The notes: generated by a model from the sequence alone, not told the origin. A DNA stretch of 64,000 bases from Bradyrhizobium elkanii WSM2783 (GCF_000472865.1 NZ_AXAP01000001.1:55460-119459); one strand, 5' to 3'; counted from the stretch's first letter, positions 7,869-18,686 are shown. Translations and numbers: made by a program.

Positions 7869-9932
7869 ATGATCGATCGCCCGAAGGGATGCGCCAGCCT
7901 TGGCGACCTCCTTGCTATCCTGGTTTGTCTCTTCGCCCTCTGCGTCTTCGCGCGCGAGGGCGATGCGCGGGAACTGCAGCCGACGGCCATCGTCGGGCCG
8001 AGCGGCGAGTTGCCGCTGGACGGATACATGGAATTGTTCGTCGATCCGTCGCGGACCCTGGACCTGGGGGACGTGCTGAGGGCGAGCGCGCAGTTTCTCC
8101 CTATTTCAGGCCACGGCATCAATCTCGGCTATACGACGGATGCAGCGTGGCTCAGGATTCGCGTGGGAGCGGGGGAGTGGCAACGTGTCCTCCTGTCGCT
8201 GACTCCGAATTTCGTCGATCTGGTCGACGTCTATGTCGCAGCCGACCGTCCCGGCCTCGCTGCCGACGATTTCAAGCACTACGCCACCGGCGATCATCGT
8301 CCTTTCTCGGCGGACGATACGCTCTCCGGGCTCGACAACGTGGTTCCGCTGCAATTGCAGCCGGATACCGCGATGCTCGTTTATATCCGGCTGGCCAGCG
8401 TCAATTCGTCGCTCAATCTCTCGGCGGTGCTCTACTCTCCCACGGTCCATACGTTCCGTGTGACTATCCAAGGTCTCGTCGCCGGCGCCTGGTTCGGCGG
8501 CATGGCCGTCCTGCTGATCATCCAGCTCGTCTTCTTTCATTTCGACCGCAAGCCGTCCTATCCGCTGCTCGCCTTCAGCATCCTCGGCGCGACGCTGGTC
8601 TATGTCGGCAATCTCGGTCTGTCCCGCATGCTGCTGTTTCCGAACGGCGGCTACGGCAACGACTACTTCACTGGAGCTGCGGCCTGGCTCGGGCTGCTGG
8701 CCAGCTCGCTCGCCACCGCCAGCATTCTCGAATTGCCCCAACGCCTTCCCTGGATGAACCGGATATTTCTCGCCGGAGCCGGCGTGGGTTTTATCGGGAT
8801 CGTCTTCGTCGGCTTCAACGCCAACCTCGTCTTCGCGCCGTTTGGCGGCGTCGTCATTTTGATCTTGGTGACGCTCGCCCTGGTGCTCGCGTTGTTCTGT
8901 GCCAACGAGAATGGCGTCGACACGCGGCTGCGCGCCGCAGCCTACTGGGTTCTCTGGTTTGGCGTGGCGGGAACGGTGGTCCAGCGCGCCGGCTTCGTGG
9001 AGCTGCCAGACTGGGTTGCGCATACCTATGCGCTGCCGGTCCTCCTGCAAATGGTGTTGCTGTCGGGAGCGGTGGCGGTGCGCCTGCGCTCCGCGGAAGC
9101 CATGAACGCCGCCATGAGCACCGAGATGCTGCTCGCCGCGCAGGCCGCGGAACGCCGCGCCGTCGCCATGGTCGAGGAGAAGACCCGGGAGCTCGCCGCA
9201 GCCAAGAAGATCGCCGAGGACGCCCTGCGCGCCGAATTGCAGTCGCAAGAGCAACAGGTACGGTTCATGGAGGTGATCTCGCATCAGTATCGCACGCCGC
9301 TCGCCACGATCCGCTCCAATATCGACGGCATCGGCCTCAGCTTGCCCGTGGAGGACCAAGCCAATCACGACCGCCTCAAACGCGTACGCCGCGGCATCGT
9401 ACGGCTCATCGAAACGCTCGAGGTGAACCTGACGCGCAGCCGTTTGCAGGGGCCGTCCTTCTCACCGCAACTGGTTCGGACGTCCTTGCAGGAGGTCGTC
9501 TTGGCCAGCGCAGCTCGCGCCAACGACCTGCTTCAAGCCGACATTCTGACGGATGCTGCCCCACGAGCGGCGCATGCATCGATTATGGCCGATCCCGAGA
9601 TGCTCGGCATCGCCATCATCAATCTCCTCGAGAACGCGGTGAAATTCTCTATCCACATGAAGGGGGATCCTGTGATCCTCTCATGCTCGATCGCGGGAGA
9701 TAGCGGCGTGATCGCTGTCACCGACAAGGGCATTGGCATCCCGCCCGACGAGATCGTCGGAATCATGCGCCGATCGGTGCGCGGCTCCAATGCTCGACAT
9801 GTCGAGGGCACGGGCATCGGCCTATCGCTCGTCTCCCGCATCGCGGGCGCCCACGGTGGAACGATTGAGATCGACAGCAAGGTCGGTGTCGGCACCACGA
9901 TCCGAATCATCGTGCCGCTGCCTTCGACCTGA
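7869..9932 (+). CDS. Sensor histidine kinase with 7TM-DISM sensor module
   Basis: A 687-residue membrane kinase. Start chosen at ATG 7869, preceded by GAGGGG about 11 bases upstream and followed by a signal-like helix; the frame is open further upstream to 7692 but that part lies opposite the response regulator. Order of parts: signal or first helix, a periplasmic beta-rich domain (7TMR-DISMED2-like, about residues 40-190), seven hydrophobic helices (about 200-400), a coiled-coil linker rich in Ala/Glu, HisKA with His472 in VISHQYRTPLA, and HATPase_c with ENAVKFS, DKGIGIP and GTGIGLSLV boxes. DISM receptors often sense carbohydrate-like or envelope ligands; the ligand here is unknown. Confidence 0.9.
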   Translation: MIDRPKGCASLGDLLAILVCLFALCVFAREGDARELQPTAIVGPSGELPLDGYMELFVDPSRTLDLGDVLRASAQFLPISGHGINLGYTTDAAWLRIRVGAGEWQRVLLSLTPNFVDLVDVYVAADRPGLAADDFKHYATGDHRPFSADDTLSGLDNVVPLQLQPDTAMLVYIRLASVNSSLNLSAVLYSPTVHTFRVTIQGLVAGAWFGGMAVLLIIQLVFFHFDRKPSYPLLAFSILGATLVYVGNLGLSRMLLFPNGGYGNDYFTGAAAWLGLLASSLATASILELPQRLPWMNRIFLAGAGVGFIGIVFVGFNANLVFAPFGGVVILILVTLALVLALFCANENGVDTRLRAAAYWVLWFGVAGTVVQRAGFVELPDWVAHTYALPVLLQMVLLSGAVAVRLRSAEAMNAAMSTEMLLAAQAAERRAVAMVEEKTRELAAAKKIAEDALRAELQSQEQQVRFMEVISHQYRTPLATIRSNIDGIGLSLPVEDQANHDRLKRVRRGIVRLIETLEVNLTRSRLQGPSFSPQLVRTSLQEVVLASAARANDLLQADILTDAAPRAAHASIMADPEMLGIAIINLLENAVKFSIHMKGDPVILSCSIAGDSGVIAVTDKGIGIPPDEIVGIMRRSVRGSNARHVEGTGIGLSLVSRIAGAHGGTIEIDSKVGVGTTIRIIVPLPST

Positions 9933-10299
9933 TTCGGCGCCGCGACGCCTCAGAAGCGGTTCGATGCAGCTCTCCTGATCACGCTGAACATGTGCCCTGT
10001 CGGTCACCCGTTGCAGAAGTTTCGTGGCGTTGCGACGAGGCAACAGGTTTCGTTCCAAGACGTTTCCGCATGTTTCAATGCGTTACAAATCGCTCCAACT
10101 CGCTTCTGTTGCACTCACGCCCGCAGCTTTAACCTCCTGCAAGCTCGCAGACAGCTTCTCGCCTGAGAGACGATCGAGCGCCGCGTTGGGGTTTCGTTCA
10201 ACAACTCGGCTGTCCACCGCGTACGCGCCAGATGCAACGGACCTCTCCAAGCAGCGGCGCGAAGGTTTCGTACACCCTATTGGTTTCGCGACCGCGGAG
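9933..10299. other. Upstream region of the autotransporter gene
   Basis: 367 bp between the kinase stop and the chosen autotransporter start. The autotransporter frame stays open back to 10024, but that stretch does not look coding (no signal-like features, biased Ser/Arg/Leu composition). It contains the phased GTTTC repeats described separately. No clear -35/-10 pair was found. Confidence 0.45.
10062..10086 (+). promoter_or_regulatory. Phased direct repeats, candidate response-regulator binding site
   Basis: GTTTC at 10062-10066, GTTTC at 10072-10076 and GTTAC at 10082-10086 repeat at exactly 10-bp intervals, with further GTTTC copies at 10047 and 10019. OmpR-family regulators typically bind tandem half-sites spaced one helical turn apart (CpxR binds GTAAA-N5-GTAAA). 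The position, about 215 bp before the autotransporter start and next to an OmpR-family regulator gene, makes a regulatory site plausible, but the binding protein is inferred. Confidence 0.35.
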
Positions 10300-13200
10300 A
10301 TGATCTTGCAGACGATCGCCTATCGGCACAATTTTTGTCATCGGCCCCTCGTTTCCGGGCATCGCTTGAGTCTCAGCGCCGGCGTCAGCTCGCTGGCGCT
10401 CATTCTGGCGCTGCAGCCTGCAGGGGCGCAGACTTATTATCCCGGACAGCGCAACAGCCTGTTCGTCATCCCCGCGCCGGTGAACGGTCGTGCCGCCTAT
10501 ACGGAAGGCTTCATTTGGGAGACATTGTACCAGGCGACCTCCGGTCAGGCGGGGCCGTCTCTCAACATCATCAATAATTCCTGGATTCTCAACAAAGATC
10601 CAACCCAGGTTATCTGGCGGCAGGCGATCGCACCCTCGGTGGTGATCGGCTCCGAGGGCGGCAAAGGCGGTGACGGCCTGAAGCGGGATGCGGAGGCCGC
10701 GGCCGGCGGAGCCGGTGGCAACGTTACGGTCGTCCACAATGCGAGCATGGCGCTCAGCACGGCGGAGGCGACCATGCTGACGTCCCTGGTGTCGATCTAC
10801 TCCCGGGGCGGTAAGGGAGGCGCCGGCGTTGTCGGCGATCTCGACGGTCGGTCCGAGCTTTATGCCTCGGCCGGTGGGGGCGGGGCGGGTGGCGACGTCA
10901 CGGCGACCGTCCAGAAGGGTATCGACACCCAGGGGGACTATGTCGGAGCGCTTCATGTGATGTCCCGCGGGGGCAATGGCGGTGATCACGGCCGGATTGA
11001 CGAGGACGAGCCGCAGACGCCCCGTGCTGGCACTGGCGGATACAGCGGTCTCGTTTCGGTGACGCTCGGCAAAGACGCCAAACTCACTACGACCGGCAAG
11101 GCCGCAGCGGCGATCGTGGTGGAGTCGATCGGGGGCGACGGCTCCAATTCGGCCAATGCGCAGGACACCCGCGGCGGGGTCGCGGGCAACGCCTATGCAG
11201 GCTCTGACAGGAGATCGATTCTTTATAGCAATGCTGGCGCGGTCTCGACGGCGGGGGAATTTGCGCCCGGCGTGCTGCTGCAGAGCGTCGGCGGCGCCGG
11301 CGGGAAGGGCGGCATCGCGGCGGTGTCCGGACGCGGAACGCCGGGCGGCGCCGGTGGCCATGGCGGCAACATCATAGCGCTCCAGACCGGCAGGATCGAC
11401 ACCAAAGGGGCCTACAGCTACGGCATCGTGGCGCAGTCGGTCGGCGGTGCCGGTGGTGCAGGAGGTAACGGTCTGGCATCGGGCGGGGCAGGCGGGGCGG
11501 CGGGCAGCGGCGGTAGCATCGACCTCACCGTCGCCGACCAGATCCGCACGGCCGGCAAAGGCGCTACCGCGGTCGTGGCGCAATCGGTCGGCGGCGGCAA
11601 AGCCGTTCAGGCCTTCCAGTCCGATCTTCTGGCACCGCCGGTCGGTGGAGGCGGTGCGGGCGGGTCGGGTCTATTCCTCTGGCTCAGCAGCGGTGGCGTC
11701 GGCGGAACGGGCGGCGATGGCGGCGCAGTGACGGTCAACAACAACGGCGATCTGTGGACCGATGGCGCAGGCGCAGCCGGCATCCTGGCGCAGAGCATCG
11801 GCGGAGGCGGTGGAGGTGGTGGCGAGGCCACGGCCTTCGGCCTTGGCTTCGGCGTCTCACGGGGCGGCAGCGGTGGCGGCGGCGGTAATGGCGGCACCGT
11901 CACGGTCAACAGCCGTCGGGGCAGCATCGGCTATTTCCTGGGCGGCATTCATACCCGTGGTGCCGATGCTGCCGGCATCATCGCGGAATCCATCGGCGGC
12001 GGGGGCGGCTCGGGCGGCGAAGCCGTCACCGTCGTGGGCGGCACCTTGGTCACGTCCGCGACGGCTCTCGGCGGTTCGGGCGGCGATGGCGGCTCCGGCG
12101 GCACGGTTCTCATCGACAGCGGCTGGGCCGTTTCCACCTCGGGAGTACGCTCCCATGGCATTGAGTCGATGAGCATTGGTGGCGGCGGAGGCGATGGCGG
12201 CGCCTCGTATGCGGCAGCCTATTCCAAGGCAGTCGAGAAGCGGCTGCCCAATATCGCGGTCGCGGTCGCGATCGGCGGCTCGGGTGGCAAGGGTGGCCAG
12301 GGCGGCGCCGTCACCGTGACCAATTCCGGGGCCGTGTCGACCAGTGGCAATGATGCGTTCGGCATCATGGGCATGAGCATTGGTGGTGGTGGCGGCGACG
12401 GCGGCATTTCCGACGTCAGCGCCACGGCGAGCGGGTCCTCGGTTGTCGGCGTGGCCGTGGGCGTCGGCGTCGGTGGAACCGGGGGCGGCGGCGGTACTGG
12501 AGGAGCCGTAACCATCGTCAGTGGCAACAGAGTCACCACGTCCGGAGATCAGTCCATCGGCATTGTCGGCTACAGCATTGGCGGTGGCGGCGGTGCCGGC
12601 GGCAGCGCCGACGTGACCGGCACCACGTCCGGTAAGGGTTTCTCGGTCGCGGTGAACGTTGCCGTCGGTGGGAAGGGCGGCAGCGGCAATACCGGCGGCA
12701 CCGTCAAGATCACCAATAATGGAACGATCGAGACCCAGGGCTATGCGGCGTCCGCGATCCATGCGCTCAGCGCCGGCGGGGGCGGAGGCTATGGCGGCGC
12801 CGGGATGGCCAGGTCCGCGGGGTCGGATTCGTCGCAGCCCAAACCCAGCGACTCAGCGCGCATCACCGCGGCGGTCAATGTGGGCGTCGGTGGCGCCGGT
12901 GGCAGCGGCTCGAATGGAGGACTCGTCGAGGTCACGAACAACACGGCGATCACGACCCGCGGGGTTGATGCCAGGGGCATCCTGGCCCAGAGCATCGGCG
13001 GCGGCGGCGGCGTAGGCGGCGCGGGCACGGCGCACAGTGCCAACAACGTGCAGGTCAACGTAGCGGTCGGTGCGACTGGCGGCGGCGCGAGCGACGGCGG
13101 CGACGTGGTCGTGAACAACGGCGGGACCGCGGCCACAGCTATCACCACCTACGGCAACGGCGCCTACGGCATCCAGGCGCAGTCGGTCGGCGGCGGTGGC

Positions 13201-16200
13201 GGCAGCGGCGGCTCGGCCTCTGCCGATGCGGGAGATTCCACGTTGGCTCTGCTTGGCAAGACGCTCGCCGCAAACGGCTTCAAGGCGCTCGCCCAGAAGG
13301 TACTGCCCAAATTCTCCGCCAAGCACGGTATCAAGCCGTCCTTCCCGATCTCCGTCGCCGGCAACGATACCGTGGGAGGTACGGGAGGTTCGGGCGGCAA
13401 CGGCAAGTCCGTCACAGTCACCAACTGGGATGAGATTTCCACCAATGGCCAGGTGGCCACGGCGGTGTTCGCGCAGTCGATCGGCGGTGGCGGCGGCAAT
13501 GGCGGCGCCTCCACGGTTGGTGGCGGTGCGCTCCTCGCGAACATGAAGATCGCCAGCGGCGGCAGCGGCGGCGTGGGCGGCGATGGCGGCGCCGTCACGG
13601 TGACCAATGGATTCACCGGCAAGATCAGCACAGGGGGGCCTCCTCGTACGGCATTTTTGCTCAATCCATCGGTGGCGGTGGCGGTCAGGCGACCGTCGGC
13701 GTGGACCGTTCGGGTTTCTCACTCGATCGGCCCGCGCTGTTGGCCGGCGGTAACGGGTCGCGTGGAAATGGCGGCGCGGTCAAGGTCACCAATGCAGGGA
13801 GCATCGTCACCGGCGGCGCGCAATCCGACGGCATTGTCGCCCAGTCCATCGGCGGCGGTGGCGGCCTCGTGGCGCTCAACTCCATGGATGCCTTCGAGGT
13901 TCTGAGCCTCAAGACTGCGCTGACCCAGGCCGAGAAAGATACACTGAAGCGTTATGGCCTGGACGTCGACCAAGCCATCAAGGAAGCCGAATCCGCGAAG
14001 GCTGCAGCCAAGCCGGGGACCGACACCCTCACCCTTCAACTTGGCGGCACGGGCGGTGCGAACGGCAACGCCGCCGCGGTGACAATCGAACATGCGGGAT
14101 CCATCACGACGACTGGCGGCAATGCCTTCGGCATCCTCGCGCAGTCCATCGGTGGCGGCGGCGGTTTCATGTCAGACGGATCGGGGCCCGGCATCAACAC
14201 GCTGAAAGTGTCCGGTCGCCTGGGCGGGTCCGCCAACAGCTTCGGGGACGGCTCCGAGGTTTATGTCAAACTCGGCGCGGGAAGCAGCATCCAGACGACG
14301 GGCGTGGGCTCTGTCGGCATCCTCGCGCAGAGCATTGGCGGTGGCGGCGGCTATACCGGTGCACTCAATTCGGTGGATGCGACCTATGCGAATCTCCTGG
14401 CGCAGAGGGATCCGTCATCCGGACGCGGCGGCGGCATCCTGGTTTCGATGGCGAACACTGCTGCCAGGATGTCGATCCAAACACAGGGCAAGAACGCGCA
14501 TGGCGTCTTCGCGCAAAGCGTCGGCGGCGGTGGTGGCGCGGTCGGCACGGCCGAGGGGATCGTGTTGCCGACGCAGATCGGCGACACGACCAACCGCAAC
14601 AAGGCAACCCGCGGCGGTGGTCTGATCGAGATCGACCTCAAGGGGTCGATCAGGACGACCGGCGAAAATTCGGTCAGCATCTACGCCCAGAGCGGCGCGC
14701 AGGGCGGCGCGGGGCGGGTCGTGGCCGGCACGGGTTCGGACATCAGAGTCAACTTCCAGGGCGTGCTCGCGGGTGGCTCCGGGACCGGTGCTGCGGTCCA
14801 GATCGATGGCGGCGGTGCCAATGCGATCGAGTTCCAGGCCGGGTCCGACGTCAGCGCCGGCTCGGGCGTGGCAGTGTTGGCCAGCCACGGCCAGGACCGG
14901 CTGGACAACTGGGGGTTGTTATCCGGCGACGTGAACCTTGCCGTCGGCAACACCGGAGAGGTCAACACATTCAACAACCGCCTTGGCGGCACCTATACCA
15001 GCTCCGCCCGTGGGATCGTAAATGTTGGAGCCGCAGGGACGTTCCGGAACGAGGGGACCTTCAATATCGGCGGCATCAATGCCATTGCCACCGCGAATGT
15101 CATTGGCACTTATGTACAGACCGAGGCCGGCTCGTTGCTGATGGATGTCAGCCGCACCCCTGCGGGGGCCAAAAACGATCTCGTACAGCTGACGGGCTCG
15201 CTTGGCGGCACCATCAAGGTGAACGTCGTGGACGGCCTCATGCCGGGCCGTTTCGCCGTGGCCGAGGTGAGCGGGACCACCAACAACCTCAAAGCGGCCG
15301 GGGCGCATGGCAACTTCAGCCCCTTTAACTGGTCTGTCCAACGCGAGGGAAGCCGGATCTTCATCGACCCCGCCGCGAATATCCGGGCCCCCCAGGGGGC
15401 GGATATGACCGCCAGCGAGGATGCCGCCATGGCCTATCTCCAGCGGGCCTGGGAGTCCGGCAGGATCTCGCAGTCCAATGCATCGCTGTTTGGAAAGCTG
15501 GCCAATGTCAGCTCAGTGGACGACTATACCCGCTCGATCGACAGCATTACACCTGAGGAGTCGCTTGGCGCGCTGTCCAACCAGACCCTGGGCGCCCTTA
15601 CATCCATCAAGATGTCGCTCAGTTGTCCGATCTTCACCGGCGCGGGCACGATGATGCAGGAGACCGATTGCGGCTGGGCCCGTGTCACCGGCGCCTGGAC
15701 CAGGCAGACCGAAAGTGCTGATGCGAGCGGCTATCACCAGAATGCCGAGACCTACCGCGTCGGCGCGCAGCGCGAGATCGCCGACGGCTGGTTTCTTGGC
15801 GCGACCGCCGGCCTGACGCAATCCGCTCTGTCTGACAGCGACAGGCTGTCGAGGACGAACGGCGTCGCTGGCGACGTTGCGGTCTCGCTGAAGCATCAGA
15901 TCGGCCCATGGCTGCTCGCGATGTCCGGCCACATGGGTTACGGTACGTTCGAGACGCAACGGCTTCTCGACGTTGGACCGAGCGTCTGGCTCGCGAACGG
16001 CACCTCGGACATTTGGACGGCCGCCGCCCGCGTCCGCGCCAGCTACGAGCTGGCTTATTCCAACTGGTACATCAAGCCCTATACCGACCTCGACCTGCTC
16101 TACACTGCCATGCCGGGCTATAATGAGCACGGCATGGGGGGCATGGACCTTCATTTCTCGTCCGCACGCCAATGGAATGTGGCAGTGAGCCCATCGCTCG

Positions 16201-16490
16201 AAATCGGCGGCCGGCTGGACGTCGATCCGCAGGCTTGGCTGCGGCCCTATGCGTCGGTGGGTATGACTTTCTTCGCCAGGGACAGCATGGATATCGGCGT
16301 CACCTTCGGCAATGCGGCTGACGCGGGCTTCATCACCCAGGCGAAGCTTCCCGCAACGCTGGTCAATGTTACCGCGGGGCTGCAGATCTTCTCGACGAAG
16401 GGCTACGAGCTGCGCACGGAATACTCGGCCGGTTTCAGCAGGAACTATATTAGCCAGGAGGCCAGCCTTCGCCTCGCTGTACCGTTCTAG
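10300..16490 (+). pseudogene. Giant repeat autotransporter (type Va), interrupted by a one-base frameshift
   Basis: Two overlapping frames (10300-13905 and 13701-16490) form one protein of about 2060 residues if one base is restored in the G run at 13633-13638. Start at ATG 10300 gives a 44-residue extended signal peptide ending at AGAQ. The passenger is Gly-rich and carries about 16 copies of a unit around GI(L/V)AQSIGGGGGxGG, separated by VTVxNxGxIxTxG strands, expected to fold as a long beta-helix. The last 265 residues (from GWARVTGAWTRQ) are an autotransporter beta-barrel ending in LRLAVPF with the terminal Phe needed for outer-membrane assembly. As read, the first frame stops at 13905 with no barrel. 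It could be a recent null allele, a phase-off state or a base-calling error. Probable role is adhesion or surface contact. Confidence 0.85.
13633..13638 (+). other. G6 homopolymer at the autotransporter frameshift
   Basis: In the first frame the sequence reads S-T-G-G-P-P and leaves the repeat pattern. Adding one G gives S-T-G-G-A-S-S-Y-G-I-F-A-Q-S-I-G-G-G-G, the exact repeat unit, and then continues in the second frame to the barrel. So the run is one base short of (or two long for) an intact gene. No other break is seen between 10300 and 16490. Confidence 0.85.
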
Positions 16491-16581
16491 ATTACGACAC
16501 GGCGGGATTTGGACTCGATGCTGCCAACGTGAAGGGCCAAGCCTGATATCGGCAGGCCGCTGTGGCGTCGATCCGCGACTG

Positions 16582-16624
16582 CTTAATCAGCGGGTCCCAG
16601 GTTCGAGCCCTGGTGCGCCCACCA
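16582..16624 (+). repeat. tRNA-Lys-like 3' end, left copy of a direct repeat
   Basis: The sequence from the 3' side of an anticodon loop (CTTAATCAG) through a perfect T-arm (CCAGG-TTCGAGC-CCTGG) and acceptor strand TGCGCCC to ACCA is the 3' part of a tRNA, most like tRNA-Lys(CTT). No matching 5' half (acceptor GGGCGCA and a D-arm) precedes it, so it is not a functional tRNA. Tyrosine integrases commonly target tRNA 3' ends, and such fragments mark att sites. A second copy lies at 33332-33372 in the same orientation. Confidence 0.65.
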
Positions 16625-16869
16625 TCGCGAGAAGGCGTCTTATTAATTTGCGGGAGCGGTCGCCGAGAACAAAGCGGATCTCGCGCGACGTTTTTGTGGT
16701 CGGACGCGCCACGGCCAAATTGCCGTGCGGCTTCTCGTTTTGTTTCTGTATCTTCACCCCATTCGATACAGCGCGCAGAACCGCTGGCACAGGCCGATCA
16801 CGTGCTCGTCGTAGGACAGGATATTAGAGCGAGAAAAACGGACAATCTGTTCTGCGCGTTGCCGCAGGG

Positions 16870-18183
16870 TTAGATTACACTGCGCGACGCACCGATCCTG
16901 CTTGCGATAAGGCCGATGCCCATCAGCGCGAGCGCGAGACCCCACACGTTCAATCCAAGCCTCCCGTATCCACCAACTCCCTGCGCCGCAAGCAGCGCAA
17001 GGCCGGTGCCGGTCAGGAGGGCGCCGAGCACGTAGCGCCACGCGGGCGCCGGTGCGCCCGCAGTCGCGCGCGGCCGCTCAAAGCGTCCGAATGCTATAAC
17101 AAGAGGAATAAGCGCCATCGCATTCGCTGCGAGCCACGGGAACCGCGACCACCACCACTCGGAGCTTCCCGGCTCAAGCCGTAGACCGAAGCCGCCGGCG
17201 AGATAGGCTGCGAGGATCACAAGGGTGGTGGCCGTCAGGTGCCAAATAAACAGCGTCATGATGTTGCCATTCATCGCCACGGTTGCCGTCCACGCTATGC
17301 GGCCAGCCAGCCAGCGGCGCGCGGGTACCTGCGCGGCAAGCAGCAACCCGCCCTGCATGATTGCGAGCGCTATCAGCGTGACCTTCGGCGGTGTCGTGGT
17401 GCTGACCGGATCGCCGGGGACGCCAATCATCGAGACAGGATAAGGCCCGATGTGTACCAGCAAAAGTAGCACGGCAAAGCCCAAAGCGGCGCCGACTAGC
17501 AGTGTCCTGAGCTCGGAAAATCGCTCGTCGAGCCACGCATAACCGAGCATGGAGATTGCACCCCAGACGAACAGATAGTTCGCGAAGCCAAGCCAGCGCA
17601 AACCGACGGCAAAGTACATGACATCGACAGCAACTGCAGCGGCTGTCAAAGCCCAGAACGATCCCATACCAAATCGGGCCCATGCAGCCTCCGTGGCCGG
17701 CACGAGCAGAACAATTCCGATGTACACCGCGAGGAACCAGATTGGTATGAACGCAGCCTGCGAGCCATAGCTGATCAGCTCCGGCCGCACGCCGCGGGCG
17801 TACTCAATTGCAACGATCGCCACCCAAACCGTGAGCAGTGGGAGGATTGGCCACACGAGACGCCGCAACCGGCCTTCAAGCCAGGCTGCATATGATTTGT
17901 CGTCCCGTCGCGCGGCACGCCAACTGATGCCGTTCGCGTATCCGCCGACCATGAAGAAGATCGGCATGACCTGCACGATCCATGTGAGCCAAGCGGTCCA
18001 AGGGACGACCGTCAGGATATGGGATGTCTTCAACGTGTCGGTTGCGTCGAAATAGGGCGCGGCGGCCAGCCAGTGCCCGACAATCACCACCAGCATCGAC
18101 ATAGCTCGCAGGAAGTCGACGTAGCGGTTTCGGGACGCGGGCGTCCGGTCAGCAAGCTCGGCAGCACGGGACCAAGCCGCCAT
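16870..18183 (-). CDS. Acyltransferase family 3 membrane protein
   Basis: A 437-residue polytopic membrane protein of the Acyl_transf_3 family. The N-terminal RYVDFLRAMSMLVVIVGHWL carries the conserved His of the family, and MPIFFMVGGYANGIS, RLRRLVWP and ten or more hydrophobic segments follow. Such proteins transfer acyl groups from cytoplasmic donors to sugars, lipids or glycans across the inner membrane; the acceptor here is unknown. The ATG at 18183 is preferred because GGAG lies 7 bases ahead of it; the ATG two codons upstream is too close to that site. The gene stands alone between the left tRNA-like repeat and the ligase gene. Confidence 0.85.
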   Translation of the reverse strand: MAAWSRAAELADRTPASRNRYVDFLRAMSMLVVIVGHWLAAAPYFDATDTLKTSHILTVVPWTAWLTWIVQVMPIFFMVGGYANGISWRAARRDDKSYAAWLEGRLRRLVWPILPLLTVWVAIVAIEYARGVRPELISYGSQAAFIPIWFLAVYIGIVLLVPATEAAWARFGMGSFWALTAAAVAVDVMYFAVGLRWLGFANYLFVWGAISMLGYAWLDERFSELRTLLVGAALGFAVLLLLVHIGPYPVSMIGVPGDPVSTTTPPKVTLIALAIMQGGLLLAAQVPARRWLAGRIAWTATVAMNGNIMTLFIWHLTATTLVILAAYLAGGFGLRLEPGSSEWWWSRFPWLAANAMALIPLVIAFGRFERPRATAGAPAPAWRYVLGALLTGTGLALLAAQGVGGYGRLGLNVWGLALALMGIGLIASRIGASRSVI

Positions 18184-18442
18184 GATCATTCTCCAACCTG
18201 CCGTCCAGCCTGTGTGACCAAGTCAACATGAGCAAGTCAACGGATTGGCGCTCGTGAGCATCCTCCGCGACCTTAGCTCGACCGAACCGGGTTGCAAATG
18301 CGGACAGGTCCGGAGCTCTCTCGACGTTTGCTGCTTGGATGCATAGTCCATCGCGGCTGCGGGACCGTAAGCCTGAAATCGCCGAATAAGCACTACGGTC
18401 AAATTGGTGGCATGGACCACTGATTGTGGGCCAATGCCGCCA

Positions 18443-18493
18443 ATTTGAAGTTCCCTGCAGCATTTGCCGCAAGCTCGTTCAGGAACTTCAAAT
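18443..18493. repeat. Inverted repeat (stem-loop) 1 upstream of the acyl-CoA ligase
   Basis: Left arm 18443-18457 (ATTTGAAGTTCCCTG) and right arm 18480-18493 (CAGGAACTTCAAAT) are complementary apart from one extra base, around a 22-nt loop. Neither arm lies in a gene. The arms contain GAAGTTC and GAACTTC, themselves short palindromes. It could be an RNA stem-loop or a pair of protein-binding half-sites. Confidence 0.6.
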
Positions 18494-18534
18494 CAGAAAA
18501 CGGCATTAGAATCATGAATTTGTTGACGCACGTT

Positions 18535-18586
18535 ACTTCCGAGGTTCGTCTCAAAATTGTTGTCGTGTTTTACGAACTTCGGAAGT
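18535..18586. repeat. Inverted repeat (stem-loop) 2 upstream of the acyl-CoA ligase
   Basis: Left arm 18535-18549 (ACTTCCGAGGTTCGT) and right arm 18572-18586 (ACGAACTTCGGAAGT) pair over all 15 positions with one G-T wobble, around a 22-nt AT-rich loop. It lies 42 bp after the first inverted repeat and about 100 bp before the ligase ATG, and shares the GAACTTC core with it. There is no poly-T tract after it, so it is not a standard terminator. Confidence 0.65.
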
Positions 18587-18686
18587 GAGGCACTGGCCGC
18601 ACTTGCCGGCAGCCAATGGAAAGCCGACACTTCCAGAGCCCTGACCGGCCGGGGCGCAGTATCTAACGGCCGTCGGGAGGAGTGCC

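Noticed and set aside
8106..9368. 420-codon minus-strand open frame opposite the histidine kinase
   Set aside because: Antisense shadow with low-complexity Asp/His/Gln composition; the kinase motifs are on the plus strand.
10640..14560. Regularly repeated GGCGG-rich DNA that might suggest a CRISPR or minisatellite
   Set aside because: The repeats are codons of the Gly-rich autotransporter units, vary in sequence and spacing, and lack the constant repeat/spacer pattern.
16587..16790. Minus-strand open frame with VGAPGLEPGTR near its end
   Set aside because: This is the well-known false protein made by reading a tRNA T-arm antisense; the same occurs at 33220-33531.
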